A stretch of DNA of 58,060 bases from Opitutaceae bacterium (GCA_019455245.1 JACFMR010000001.1:215556-273615), one strand, 5' to 3'; positions 23,109-31,385 are shown, numbered from the stretch's first letter. Translations and numbers: made by a program. Notes: generated from the letters alone by a model not told the origin.

Positions 23109-23705
23109 TTATGGGTGCGGTTGCAGGCCGTTTTCGTCGGCGGGGAAGGCGACGGCGCAGATACTTTGGGTCAGGCCATCCATCGGCACGCCACCAAAGG
23201 AATCGTCATGCGCACGCCAGACGATGAAGGCGAGGTCATGGTCTGGCAGATCGTGGGCTGATTCTTCGCGCAAGAGGGCCAGTTCGTTGGCGGCAATCGT
23301 GGCGACCTGGGCGGGGGCGAGTTGCCTTGCCAACCAGAGGTGCCGCACCTTCTGCATACAGCGCCGGGCCTCCGTGAGCGTGCCATAAGTGGCGGCATAC
23401 TGGACGGCGGCGAGGGTGTGCACGTCGTCAGCGAGGGAGGTGTCTGTGACAAGGAACACCTCCGTCATCCGGCGAGGGATGAACGGGCGGGCGGCGGGGT
23501 GCTTGGCCAGGAGCAGGCCGGCATGGGCGATGATTTCGCAGGGGTTGAGCGGATGGGCCAAGGCTCTGGTCATGCCGTGCGGGCCGGCTTCCGTCTCGGG
23601 GGTGTTGGCCGGGCAATGCCAGCCGACGATCAAGCCCACTTCGGGTCTACGGGTGCCATTGGTCCGGAGCCGTTGCGGTCCGGGTTGGGCGGGGGTGGTT
23701 ATCAT
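23109..23705 (-). CDS. Hypothetical satellite protein
   Basis: 198 residues from the ATG at 23705. No recognised domain. The centre (CEIIAHAGLLLAKHPAARPFIPRRMTEVFLVTDTSLADDVHTLAAVQYAATYGTLTEARRCMQKVRHLW) looks like a folded globular domain. About 220 bases separate it from the membrane-protein gene upstream; that gap holds no gene and could carry a promoter for this five-gene block. Confidence 0.5.
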   Translation of the reverse strand: MITTPAQPGPQRLRTNGTRRPEVGLIVGWHCPANTPETEAGPHGMTRALAHPLNPCEIIAHAGLLLAKHPAARPFIPRRMTEVFLVTDTSLADDVHTLAAVQYAATYGTLTEARRCMQKVRHLWLARQLAPAQVATIAANELALLREESAHDLPDHDLAFIVWRAHDDSFGGVPMDGLTQSICAVAFPADENGLQPHP

Positions 23706-23923
23706 GATGCGTGACTCCAAACAGAGGCCGCGCACCTACTGGCGGGGTGATAATTGGGCACGCAAATGCCCTCCCGCTTTCGATGCGCGGCCAAGTGTCA
23801 GGTTGCGTAGATCCGGTTATCACGCCGGATGAACTTCTACAGTTCATGGGCTGCGGTATGAGCTGGGCAGGGGGTGATTGCAAGCCCGGGGTGTTTACAA
23901 CGGCGGGCGGGGATTGGAAGGGC

Positions 23924-24379
23924 TCATGGGGTGCGCTGGGCGAGCTGCGACACCTCGTAGTCGATTGATTGCAAGAGGGCGAAGGTTTCGGATGCCGCGG
24001 GGATATCCGCCAGCTTCTGCGCCGTGGCGCTTTGCTTCTTGCTGATGCCGATCTCGGCAAGGGTGGGGGTGTCAGAAACGCGGTTCGCCATCGGCACCAC
24101 GTTTCCGCGACCGGGACCAGCATGTCCTGCCGCTCCCGTCGCCTTCGGCATGCCCTTGAGGAACTCGCCCATCTGGCGCTCGGCCAGCAGGCGGATTTCC
24201 GTGGCGCGGTTGACGGTCTCGGCGCTGGCGTTGGTGCGCTCGGCGGTGGGGATGATAACCATGTCGCGCCGGACTGACGCCACCGCCACCAACAGAAACG
24301 CCACCATGCCGGCGAAGGCGAGCGCGCCCCACAACGCCACCGTGGCGATGGTCCGGCCGTAGGTTTGGCGGGGGCTCAT
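23924..24379 (-). CDS. Single-pass membrane protein after the tape-measure gene
   Basis: 151 residues from the ATG at 24379; the frame extends to a TTG at 24472 that would overlap the tape-measure stop. One strong membrane helix (TIATVALWGALAFAGMVAFLLVAVASV) near the N-terminus is followed by RRDMVIIPTAERTNASAETVNRATEIRLLAERQMGEFLKG and a long polar tail. Its position is that of a lysis or tail-associated gene, but a holin would usually have more helices. Function unknown. Confidence 0.5.
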   Translation of the reverse strand: MSPRQTYGRTIATVALWGALAFAGMVAFLLVAVASVRRDMVIIPTAERTNASAETVNRATEIRLLAERQMGEFLKGMPKATGAAGHAGPGRGNVVPMANRVSDTPTLAEIGISKKQSATAQKLADIPAASETFALLQSIDYEVSQLAQRTP

Positions 24380-24461
24380 GGTGACGGCGGCGGGGGCTCG
24401 GGCGGTGGTAGCGGCGGGCCGCCGGGGGTGAGCGTGGCGCGGATGCGGGAGCGGTGCATGG

Positions 24462-26114
24462 TCAGTAGACAAAGCCGGAACTGCCGCGGCGGCGGTTGTT
24501 GGTGATGGCTGTCATGGCGCGACGCTCGACCACACCGGGGCCGGCGAGCAGTTGCAGGGCCTGGGCGATGCGCTCGACGGCTCCTTGATCGGCACCGGTC
24601 GCGTCGATGTAGTAGGTGTTTCCTCCGGTGGGGTTCATGGTCGCGGAAAGCAGGCGGTCGTTGCTGCTGATTTGACCGGATGCGCCGGGGGTGAACAGTT
24701 CGGGGCCGCGCTCGCCGACGATGTAACTGCGGCCGGACTCGACGGGGCCGCCGTCGGCACGGAAAAAGGTCGCGAGGGGTTTCCAGCTACCAAAGCCACC
24801 AAAGACCATGTTCAAGATCGGGTTGATAATGGCCATCTGGGCGACGATGCGCAGCATCTGCTGGGCGATGGTGTCGGCGAGGCTCTTAAAGGCGTTCTCG
24901 CCGGTCAGGACCATGTTGGCAAAGGCGTCTCCGGCGCGGTTGCTCACGTCCATGAACATGCCAGTCATGGCCTGCTCCCATGCCTTGCCGTCGGACTTCA
25001 TGCGCTCAAAGTTCTGGCGGCTCTTTTCGTCGAGCCCGTCGAAGAAGTTGAGCGCGCCGGAGTCGTTGATGCGGGCGATCTCGACTTCGTCGATCTGGCC
25101 TTGCACGCGGTCACGTTGGAAGCGGGCCTCGCCAGCAGAGAGGCGGCCGGCCTGCTCCAAGGCGGCGATGCGCTCCAATTCCTCGCGGAACTTCTGGGCG
25201 GGGTCCATGGCATCGCGGATGCCTTGGGCGTATTTAGCGATCTCTTCGTCCTGGGCGCGGAGGCTCGCGGCGATAGACTCGCCGATTTTCTGCCATTCGT
25301 CCTGTTCGGCGAGGGTGCGCTTCTGGGCGGCTTCCTGGGCCTTGGTCGCGGCGGCCGTGATGGTGCCCTCGATCTTGGTGAGGTCCTGTTGGAGTTGCAG
25401 CAGTTCGTTCTGCTTCGCGCCGATTTCGGCCATGTTGCGGTCGAGGGCGGCTTGGTCGAAACCGGTGGGCATGACGAGCGGGACGCCCGTGGGGCCAAGG
25501 GTGATCTCGGCGCGGCCCATGGCTTCCTGCGCGGCGCGCAGGGTTTCCTGCATGTCGAACAGCTCGCGGATCTCTGACTTGGATTTCTCGATACGCTGTT
25601 GCAGGGCGTCGCGCTGGCCTTCGGGGCTGAGGGCATCGAAACGGATCTTCGCCATGGTCTCGCCGAGTTTTTGGGCAGCCACTTCGTAGGCTTCCATTTG
25701 CTCGCGGGCTTCCTTGGTTTTGTCGCCGGCCGTGATGAGGTTGTAAATCACGCCACCGATGGCGAGGCCGGCACCGGCAATCGCACCGGCAGGACCAAAC
25801 ACGCCCAGCATCTGGGAGCCCTGCTGAATAAAGGCGCGCATTGCGGATTGGCCGGACGCCACCTGCACGGCGAAGTCGCCCACCTGATAACCGGCCTGCT
25901 GAATCATCATGCCGTTGGCGCGACTGGAACGGCCCATGACGTTCTGCGCGTCGTTGAAGGTCTTGGTCGAGCGGGCGGCCTTCTGCATGGAGCCGGTCAC
26001 GTTGCGCTCCATGTCGCGGGTGCTCTTGCCCGCGGCCATCATGGCGTCAACGTATTGCTTCACGTCGGCGGTCAGGCTGGCGTGGAGGTCGGCGATCTGC
26101 TTCTTGGTGGCCAT
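24462..26114 (-). CDS. Phage tail tape-measure protein (short)
   Basis: 550 residues. The N-terminal half is helical (LTADVKQYVDAMMAAGKSTRDMERNVTGSMQKAARS), with a hydrophobic Gly/Ala-rich stretch around residues 103-128 (GVFGPAGAIAGAGLAIGGVIYNLI). Long coiled-coil segments follow (ALQQRIEKSKSEIRELFDMQETLRAAQEAM). The C-terminus carries the mark of lambda H-like tape measures: DGGPVESGRSYIVGERGPELFTPGASGQIS. Tape measures set tail length at roughly 0.15 nm per residue, so this one would specify a short siphovirus-type tail. It is the largest gene of the element. Confidence 0.85.
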   Translation of the reverse strand: MATKKQIADLHASLTADVKQYVDAMMAAGKSTRDMERNVTGSMQKAARSTKTFNDAQNVMGRSSRANGMMIQQAGYQVGDFAVQVASGQSAMRAFIQQGSQMLGVFGPAGAIAGAGLAIGGVIYNLITAGDKTKEAREQMEAYEVAAQKLGETMAKIRFDALSPEGQRDALQQRIEKSKSEIRELFDMQETLRAAQEAMGRAEITLGPTGVPLVMPTGFDQAALDRNMAEIGAKQNELLQLQQDLTKIEGTITAAATKAQEAAQKRTLAEQDEWQKIGESIAASLRAQDEEIAKYAQGIRDAMDPAQKFREELERIAALEQAGRLSAGEARFQRDRVQGQIDEVEIARINDSGALNFFDGLDEKSRQNFERMKSDGKAWEQAMTGMFMDVSNRAGDAFANMVLTGENAFKSLADTIAQQMLRIVAQMAIINPILNMVFGGFGSWKPLATFFRADGGPVESGRSYIVGERGPELFTPGASGQISSNDRLLSATMNPTGGNTYYIDATGADQGAVERIAQALQLLAGPGVVERRAMTAITNNRRRGSSGFVY

Positions 26115-26123
26115 GGCGTGACG

Positions 26124-26465
26124 TCAGTTGCGGGCGAGGGCCGCGGCGTTGATCTGGCCGGCTTCACGGAACATGTCGGCGACGGCGCGGGCGAGTTGGG
26201 GAGTGAGGTTGCTCATGACGGTCGCGACGGTGATGTGGGGATGAGTCGGCCGGGCCATCTCCGCGATGAGCGAGGCCATGGTGGTGATGGCGTCCAGCAG
26301 GCCTGGGTTGGGTTGGCGGTTGGCGGCGGCTCGCTCGCGCCACTGCCACAGAATCGGCGGCGTCATGGTGAGCGTGATGACCTTGCGACCGATCTTGACG
26401 GGGCGGGTGATGGTCCACTCGGGCAGGACCGGCGCGGGCGGGTGCGGTTGGGCGGTTGTGGACAT
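26124..26465 (-). CDS. Tail-assembly-chaperone-position protein
   Basis: 113 residues. It lies directly upstream of the tape-measure gene (nine-base gap), where siphophages encode tail assembly chaperones. N-terminal PVLPEWTITRPVKIGRKVITLTMTPPILWQWRE suggests a small beta-rich start, and the second half is helical. I see no ribosomal-frameshift product that would give the usual G/GT pair. Assigned by position, not by motif. Confidence 0.45.
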   Translation of the reverse strand: MSTTAQPHPPAPVLPEWTITRPVKIGRKVITLTMTPPILWQWRERAAANRQPNPGLLDAITTMASLIAEMARPTHPHITVATVMSNLTPQLARAVADMFREAGQINAAALARN

Positions 26466-26551
26466 GGGCGGGAAAGGGTGGCCGGCGCAGGTTTCAGCCT
26501 ACTGCGCCGGCCGGATGGGATTGGGCTCAATCGCCACCATGAAAAAATGCA

Positions 26552-27631
26552 TCACGCGCAGAGGGCGTCCTTCATTACTGCGAAGGCTTTCGGGTTGCGG
26601 ACGCCGCAATCGACATAGGCGCGGGCGGTGACGAGCACTTGGCCGGCGATGGTCATGGCGCGGTCTCGCGTCACGTCGATTTCGATGCCCGCGCCCCACA
26701 GGGCGACGAACAACTCCGAGAAGTTGCCAAAGGTGATCGCGCTGCAAACTTCGCTGCTGCTGCCCTTGGTCAGGTTGTCGGGGCTCGCGGTGGTGACGCC
26801 GGCCGGGTGGCCAAGCAGGCGGTCGGATTCGGTCACGGGCCACAGCATCGCGGAGCCGGTGCCGTTGCTGGCGGTCTGCCGGAGCTTCTTGCGGGCCTTC
26901 GGGCTCAGGATCCAGCCGAGCGGGCCGCGGTCGGCCTTGCCGGTGCCGGTGACGGCAAATTCGAGGTCGCACAGGTCCGCCAGGTCGGGTGCGGCGCCAT
27001 TGGTGCCGCCGGCCACGCTGCCGATGTTGTTCGTGTTGATGATGCCGGTGGGCTCGCCACCGGTGCCGGCTCCGGCAATGGCCACGCGCTCGATCTCTGC
27101 GCCAAGGTTGGTCATCAGCTCGTCGCGAATCCATGCGGCGAATACTTCGCCACCCTGGGCGATGAGTTGCAGCGAAACGGGAACGTGGGCCGCCACCCGC
27201 TTGGGCTTCATGGAGAGCACGCCAAGCACGGGCGTCAGGTCGTTGCCGGCTTCGTTCTCGGAAAGCCATTCGGCGGTGATCGCGGTCGAGCCGTAAGGCA
27301 GATCGGCATTGCCGCGCAGACCGATGAGCGTGCGGGCTCCGAGGGCGGGGAGGCGCAAGGCCTGATAGAGGGAGGGGCCGGCTTCGGGCACGTCAGTCCC
27401 GACGAGCTCGCCGCCGTACTGGTCCGTTGTGCCACCGGTGACGGACATGTCGCGGTGTTCGGCTGGGGCGGTGAAGAACGGGACGATCAGGCCGGCGCTG
27501 TCGGACGGGTGCCGGGCGCGCAGTTCGGCCTGCTGGTCGCGTTGTTCGGGGGAGAGGGCATTGGCGGGGCAGCCTTGGTTGAGGATGTGGGCCTCAACCG
27601 CGTGACGGACGGTGATGAGTTTAGGATTCAT
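26552..27631 (-). CDS. HK97-fold phage major capsid protein
   Basis: 359 residues from the ATG at 27631 (the frame is open to 27937 but upstream residues look non-coding). Family markers include ITAEWLSENEAGNDLTPVLGVLSMKPKRVAAHVPVSLQLIAQG (the E-loop and spine helix region), AIAGAGTGGEPTGIINTNN, GWILSPKARKKLRQT, and the C-terminal FGNFSELFVALWGAGIEIDVTRD. About 60 residues precede the fold, a short version of the delta/scaffold arm. No separate scaffold or protease gene is visible. A satellite encoding its own capsid could package its small genome without borrowing helper capsids. Confidence 0.85.
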   Translation of the reverse strand: MNPKLITVRHAVEAHILNQGCPANALSPEQRDQQAELRARHPSDSAGLIVPFFTAPAEHRDMSVTGGTTDQYGGELVGTDVPEAGPSLYQALRLPALGARTLIGLRGNADLPYGSTAITAEWLSENEAGNDLTPVLGVLSMKPKRVAAHVPVSLQLIAQGGEVFAAWIRDELMTNLGAEIERVAIAGAGTGGEPTGIINTNNIGSVAGGTNGAAPDLADLCDLEFAVTGTGKADRGPLGWILSPKARKKLRQTASNGTGSAMLWPVTESDRLLGHPAGVTTASPDNLTKGSSSEVCSAITFGNFSELFVALWGAGIEIDVTRDRAMTIAGQVLVTARAYVDCGVRNPKAFAVMKDALCA

Positions 27632-27704
27632 GCGGGTGAAGGTTGGGCGGTGAACGGTGCGGGTTGGGTGTGCCGTGATGATGGGGCGCGGGTGCGGATC
27701 GGGG

Positions 27705-27941
27705 CTAGCCGGACTTGTGCGAGTTGGGGCGACTTGTGCGAGTTGGGCCCGCGGGCGGGGTTTGACCGGTGCAATTGATCCGCCACGCCAGCAGGTCGCG
27801 GCGGGTGACTCGCACGACGCGGGCATTGAACCTGAGGGCCGGGAGTTCACCGGCCCGGATGGCACGCAGGACGGTCCGGCGCGGGATGCCGCAGGCAACC
27901 GCACACTCGCCGGGGCTGTAGCTCTGTGCGGTTTCAATCAT
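27705..27941 (-). CDS. Excisionase/AlpA-like HTH protein
   Basis: 78 residues with a compact HTH_17-type domain (YSPGECAVACGIPRRTVLRAIRAGELPALRFNARVVRVTRRDLLAWRI) and a basic, proline-rich tail. The ATG at 27941 overlaps the stop of the upstream gene (ATGA). Its place between packaging and capsid genes suggests a late-gene regulator; excision is the other option. Confidence 0.65.
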   Translation of the reverse strand: MIETAQSYSPGECAVACGIPRRTVLRAIRAGELPALRFNARVVRVTRRDLLAWRINCTGQTPPAGPTRTSRPNSHKSG

Positions 27942-28234
27942 GCGGAAGTCGGCCCGGCGGGAGCGGTGGGTTGTTCGCGCCATGACTGCTGCACGGCGGT
28001 ATTCCAAGCGGTGTGATGGCAGGCCACATACCGCGCTCCGCGGGTGACGCGGCCGCCATCCGCGACCCTGCTCAAAGCTTCGATGACCTCGGGCAAGGCT
28101 TGTTGGCCGGCGCGTTTGGCGCGGCGGCGATAGTCGCGGAGCGCCCATGAGAGCGAGCAGGTGTCTTTGAATCGCATCGTCCAAGCGGCGGGATGCGTCG
28201 GGCCGGGCAGGATTTTGGCGGGTGTCTTTTTCAT
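27938..28234 (-). CDS. Hypothetical satellite protein
   Basis: 98 residues, basic (MKKTPAKILPGPTHPAAWTMRFKDTCSLSWALRDYRRRAKRAGQQ). No family recognised. Start and stop both overlap neighbours by four bases (ATGA), which argues that the frame is real. Confidence 0.55.
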   Translation of the reverse strand: MKKTPAKILPGPTHPAAWTMRFKDTCSLSWALRDYRRRAKRAGQQALPEVIEALSRVADGGRVTRGARYVACHHTAWNTAVQQSWREQPTAPAGPTSA

Positions 28235-28512
28235 AACGGCTGATTCGGGTTTTCGATGTAGCGCAGGGCGCGATCCGCCAGGCGCTGAGAGAGGGCGGCG
28301 GCCTTGACCGCAGTGCGGGCGGCATGCCGAGCGGCGGGGTGATCGGTCACGCGCAACGTGGCCAGGCCATCGATCATGTCACGAAGGACATAAGATTCGA
28401 TCTCCGGCCATTCGATGAACGCATCGATGGCGAATTGCAGAATGTCGTCGTCAATCAAGTTCCCGTAATCTGCGCGGGCTGCGGCCTCGACGTCGGCGCG
28501 GGTGAAGTTCAT
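28231..28512 (-). CDS. Hypothetical satellite protein next to TerS
   Basis: 93 residues from the ATG at 28512, four bases after the TerS-like gene. Acidic N-terminal half (ADVEAAARADYGNLIDDDILQFAIDAFIEWPEIESYVLRDMIDGL), helical C-terminal half. In a phage this slot often holds a head-completion or packaging accessory gene, but I see no diagnostic motif. Confidence 0.5.
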   Translation of the reverse strand: MNFTRADVEAAARADYGNLIDDDILQFAIDAFIEWPEIESYVLRDMIDGLATLRVTDHPAARHAARTAVKAAALSQRLADRALRYIENPNQPL

Positions 28513-28516
28513 CGGG

Positions 28517-28915
28517 CTACACGTTGCCAAAGGTTGCCCGCTCGACGGTGCCGGGTGTGGATTTCGGGGGGATCACGGACACGCGGGCGCGGGCGCTTGG
28601 CGTCAGACCGAGCTGGACCATCAGGTGTCTCAATTCTGCCAATACGCGGGGATGCGTGTCTCCATCTCTCACTCGCACGGTCAGTTTGCAGAGCAGTTCC
28701 AGGCAGAGACCGTCACTCACCGTGATTTGTCCGGGGACGGTGTTCTCGATCATCTCGTGCCACACTGCGGCCTCGCGTGCCGTCAGGTGAGACGGCGGAT
28801 CTCCGGGATGACCTTCCGGGCGCGGTTCATTTTGGCGTGCGCGAGCGCGCTCCGGATGCTCTTTGAATGCTCCGGTGAACAACAGGACTTGGCTCGGTTT
28901 GCGTGGGCGCGCCAT
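28517..28915 (-). CDS. terS: Terminase small-subunit-like protein (P27 type)
   Basis: 132 residues. Opening MARPRKPSQVLLFTGAFKEHPERARARQNEPRPEG, then PPSHLTAREAAVWHEMIENTVPGQITVSDGLCLELLCKLTVRV and LGLTPSARARVSV, the last being the typical P27 small-terminase ending. TerS recognises the packaging site and hands DNA to the large subunit. There is no large-subunit gene in the element. TerS without TerL is a hallmark of phage-inducible islands that redirect a helper phage's packaging motor. Confidence 0.65.
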   Translation of the reverse strand: MARPRKPSQVLLFTGAFKEHPERARARQNEPRPEGHPGDPPSHLTAREAAVWHEMIENTVPGQITVSDGLCLELLCKLTVRVRDGDTHPRVLAELRHLMVQLGLTPSARARVSVIPPKSTPGTVERATFGNV

Positions 28916-29035
28916 CAGTGTGGGAAGCTCGGGAAATCCCCGTTTTGTCGGTGCAAAAATCTATATACCGCAACGGTGTGGCGGATGAGGTCGTACACTT
29001 TTGACCCTCCCCCCGGGTGGTCGCGGCGGTGTGGG

Positions 29036-29947
29036 TCAGGCGGCTGCATGATGACGATGCCCATTGGCGTGGAGTTGCGGCCAAAGCTTCGCGCGGATTT
29101 CCTGCGGAACTTGGTCCCATCCTTTTTGCTGCTCGTTGATCTGGTTGCCGGGATACTCAGCTTCCAGCCGTTCACGCCACCGCGGCGGCGGGGTGTCTTC
29201 CGGCTGATTGCGGGCGGCCTGACGGTCACGGCCGCGGCATTGCGCCCAGTGGCCTTTCAACGCTTGGGCCGTCAGGCTAGCTGACGGCCACAGGCGACGA
29301 TAATTCGCGGCGCGGCGTTGCAGTTCATCAACCGTTAGGCCTGGGCATGCCCGCTTGATCTCGCCGAGGGCAACGGCGATTCGCTTGGCCTCGGTGGGGG
29401 TGAGTCCATCGGTTGATCCGCATTCGATCTTCGCCAGAGTTTGAAAGAGAGGATCAACAGGCTTTGCCGCCGGCACCGGCTTGGCCGGGGCGGCAATAGT
29501 GATTCTTCTGAGATTCTTCTGAGATTCTTCTGATGTAGCCAACGGCGCAAAAATCTCCCGTTGTCTAACGCTGGACGCTGAACGGCTATCGTTGGCCGTT
29601 GGTTGCCTATCGTTAGCCGCTGAACGGCTATCGTTGGCAACCGCGTGTAAGGTGTAGGTCGAGGGCGCGCGGAGGGCTGGGGTCGAGATTGCCACAAGAC
29701 CCAAGTCACGCAGAACAGGCAGGACCTTCTTGATGGTGGTTGGCGACACACCGGACAGACGAGAAATCCACGCGTGGGTAGTGGTGAAGGTTTCGTTTTG
29801 CTCGTCACTGGCGATCTCAGTCAACGCGTCATACACGCAGAGCGCGGTCGAGACATTCGAGGTCGCGTCGAATGCATCGCGGATAGCGCGGCGGGCGGCC
29901 TTGGACTGCCAGCAAAAGGCACTGTCGGCGGCTTTGCGCATGACCAT
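29036..29947 (-). CDS. Replication-initiator-like winged-helix protein containing iteron-like DNA
   Basis: 303 residues. The N-terminal domain (residues about 1-105) is a winged helix like those of phage replisome organisers: TTTHAWISRLSGVSPTTIKKVLPVLRDLGLVAIST. The middle is a low-complexity linker with three seven-residue repeats (ANDSRSA, ANDRQPT, ANDSRSA). The C-terminal domain (GLTPTEAKRIAVALGEIKRACPGLTVDELQRRAANYRRLW...) is helical. The gene carries two sets of direct DNA repeats in its middle, as lambda O does, which suggests a replication origin inside the gene. Its ATG overlaps the preceding stop by one base. Confidence 0.55.
   Translation of the reverse strand: MVMRKAADSAFCWQSKAARRAIRDAFDATSNVSTALCVYDALTEIASDEQNETFTTTHAWISRLSGVSPTTIKKVLPVLRDLGLVAISTPALRAPSTYTLHAVANDSRSAANDRQPTANDSRSASSVRQREIFAPLATSEESQKNLRRITIAAPAKPVPAAKPVDPLFQTLAKIECGSTDGLTPTEAKRIAVALGEIKRACPGLTVDELQRRAANYRRLWPSASLTAQALKGHWAQCRGRDRQAARNQPEDTPPPRWRERLEAEYPGNQINEQQKGWDQVPQEIRAKLWPQLHANGHRHHAAA
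29501..29533 (+). repeat. Three perfect tandem copies of an 11-bp repeat (iteron-like)
   Basis: GATTCTTCTGA at 29501-29511, 29512-29522 and 29523-29533, with no mismatches and no gaps. Eleven is not a multiple of three, so the encoded protein is not repeated here; selection is therefore on the DNA and not on the peptide. It is inside the replication-initiator-like gene, 50 bases from the second repeat set. Confidence 0.75.
29586..29638 (+). repeat. Three 21-bp-period direct repeats (iteron-like)
   Basis: CTATCGTTGGC at 29586-29596 and 29628-29638, with CTATCGTTAGC at 29607-29617 between them. The exact 21-base period holds for flanking bases too (TGAACGG before copies 1 and 3). It encodes the three seven-residue repeats of the linker. 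One turn pair per copy (21 bp) would place protein-binding sites on the same DNA face. Confidence 0.65.
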
Positions 29948-30558
29948 CAGCGGGCGGCCTTGACCTCGACCAGGTGGTTGCGGACGGCCTCGGCGCTGGC
30001 GCGGGCCGTGTCCAAGGCATGAATTAGAACGTCGGGGGTGCAGTCGGAGGAGAGGACCGGGACGCCAGCGTCAAAAACAAAGCGCAGCCCGAAGCGACCG
30101 GTAGAAATGCCGTTCTGAAACGCCACCTCGGCCCGCCATGCCTTGCTGCGCGCCACCGCCACCGGCAGGTCCTCGGGCGCGAAATGCGGAGCCAAGACTT
30201 TGCCGACGCGCTGCCGTACAATCTCCTGGGCCTCGATGAGACCGGCCTTGATCTCGCCGGTCAGCCGATCCACCTCGGCAGCGATGACCGGTCCGTAGAT
30301 GCGCCGGCGGCGGAGGGCATTTCGGCGGCGAATGTCTACCGTGGCCAATTTCGCGGTAAGCTGTGCCAGATCGGCGACGCTGCGGTCGTGCTCGGCGGGC
30401 GGGAGCGGGTTGGTCTTATCTTCGATCGCCGCGGAAACCTGCGCGATTTCTGATTCCAGTGCGGGGACCTCAGCAGACGATCCAGTTTCGATTGAGAGAC
30501 AGGCCCGAGCTTCAGACTCGGCTGCCCCTAGGGAGGGAGGGTTAGGTATGAGTTGCAT
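29947..30558 (-). CDS. Hypothetical satellite protein, helical
   Basis: 203 residues from the ATG at 30558 (a GTG sits one codon earlier). The middle is a long predicted coiled coil (EVPALESEIAQVSAAIEDK...RSVADLAQLTAKLATVDIRRRNALRRRRIYGPVIAAEVDRLTGEIKAGLIEAQEIVRQRVGKVL). The end is globular (GRFGLRFVFDAGVPVLSS). No family recognised. It lies between two putative DNA-binding genes in the early region. Confidence 0.5.
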   Translation of the reverse strand: MQLIPNPPSLGAAESEARACLSIETGSSAEVPALESEIAQVSAAIEDKTNPLPPAEHDRSVADLAQLTAKLATVDIRRRNALRRRRIYGPVIAAEVDRLTGEIKAGLIEAQEIVRQRVGKVLAPHFAPEDLPVAVARSKAWRAEVAFQNGISTGRFGLRFVFDAGVPVLSSDCTPDVLIHALDTARASAEAVRNHLVEVKAAR

Positions 30559-30560
30559 CA

Positions 30561-30902
30561 CTAAAGCGGCAAACCGGCAGAAATTTCCCCTTCGTCATCC
30601 CCGATGATTTCGGCAAAAGGTTCGTCCGACGTATGGTTGCGGAACGCCACCGGCTCGGAATCACCGGCAAAAACGTGGGCCGGCGGGACAATGCCAAACT
30701 CGACGCGGAGCAGGTTGCGGAGGGCGCGGAGCGTGCGCTCAGACATGCCTTCGTGGGCCGCCACCTCGCCGACAGTCTTGCAGCCAAAAGCCTGCGGCCC
30801 GTTCAAAGTCAGACACAACGCCACCGCCCGCCACGAACGGGCACGGTGTGAACTCGGCTCGACGAGCCAATGAAACACCCGGCTGGCGTCGCCGTAGTCC
30901 AT
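30561..30902 (-). CDS. Small HTH-containing satellite protein
   Basis: 113 residues. The centre (KTVGEVAAHEGMSERTLRALRNLLRVEFGIVP) resembles a helix-turn-helix. The N-terminal part (FHWLVEPSSHRARSWRAVALCLTLNGPQAFG) could be a second helical element. Probably a DNA-binding early protein; family unknown. The ATG at 30902 lies one base past the preceding stop (TAGCATG). Confidence 0.5.
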   Translation of the reverse strand: MDYGDASRVFHWLVEPSSHRARSWRAVALCLTLNGPQAFGCKTVGEVAAHEGMSERTLRALRNLLRVEFGIVPPAHVFAGDSEPVAFRNHTSDEPFAEIIGDDEGEISAGLPL

Positions 30903-30903
30903 G

Positions 30904-31110
30904 CTACGGGTTGCCTGATCCGCGCAACCATTCGGTCCGCAGTGTGCGCACTTCGTCCAGCAGTTGCTGGGCGGCCGGATCGTGGGGACAAGCGGCGTTG
31001 TAATCTTCCACCTTCGCGGCTAGGCGGTCCTCGATCTGGTCGAGCCGTATCGGGCGGTGATCGTCCAACACCACGAAAGCCGGGCCGGTGCTGTAGCGGC
31101 TCGGGCTCAT
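30904..31110 (-). CDS. Hypothetical small satellite protein
   Basis: 68 residues (MSPSRYSTGPAFVVLDDHRPI...), start ATG overlapping the stop of the AlpA-like gene (ATGA). Mostly acidic and helical (LDQIEDRLAAKVEDYNAACPHDPAAQQLLDEVRTLRTEWL). No family recognised. Confidence 0.5.
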   Translation of the reverse strand: MSPSRYSTGPAFVVLDDHRPIRLDQIEDRLAAKVEDYNAACPHDPAAQQLLDEVRTLRTEWLRGSGNP

Positions 31111-31331
31111 GCGGCGGTGCGGTTGCCGACGGAGCGGCGTTTGATCCACGCCTGCACTTCGTCTTCCTCAAAGACGATGCGGCGGCGGTTGATCCTGACG
31201 TAGGGGATGCCGAGTTTCTTCACGGCCCGCCACCCGCTGATGCGGTTGGTGTAACCGAGCAAGCCGGCAACCTGCTTGATGGACAGCAGCCGAATCCCGG
31301 TCGGTTGCTGTTGGTCTGGTTGTGTGCTCAT
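31107..31331 (-). CDS. AlpA/excisionase-like HTH regulator
   Basis: 74 residues with a clear HTH_17 layout: LLSIKQVAGLLGYTNRISGWRAVKKLGIPYVRINRRRIVFEEDEVQAWIKRRS. In P4-like satellites and PICIs a protein of this class near the integrase gene controls excision and early transcription. It is the second gene downstream of the integrase and is the best candidate for the excision factor. Confidence 0.7.
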   Translation of the reverse strand: MSTQPDQQQPTGIRLLSIKQVAGLLGYTNRISGWRAVKKLGIPYVRINRRRIVFEEDEVQAWIKRRSVGNRTAA

Positions 31332-31385
31332 GCGGGCGATGTCGCGCCCGATGAATCAACAACTCAATTTAACCGATTCCCGGAA

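Noticed and set aside
24552..25577. 341-codon plus-strand frame opposite the tape-measure gene
   Set aside because: No domain, and the minus strand carries a recognisable tape measure with its C-terminal motif.
27632..27937. 102-codon extension of the capsid frame
   Set aside because: It reads as Pro/Arg/Ser-rich shadow of the HTH gene; the capsid starts naturally at MNPKLITVRHAVE.
27942..28325. N-terminal extension of the HTH frame (206 codons in total)
   Set aside because: It overlaps two other genes joined by ATGA couplings. Only the last 78 codons show an HTH domain.
29501..29533. CRISPR array
   Set aside because: The 11-bp units are tandem with no spacers and there are no cas genes in the window.
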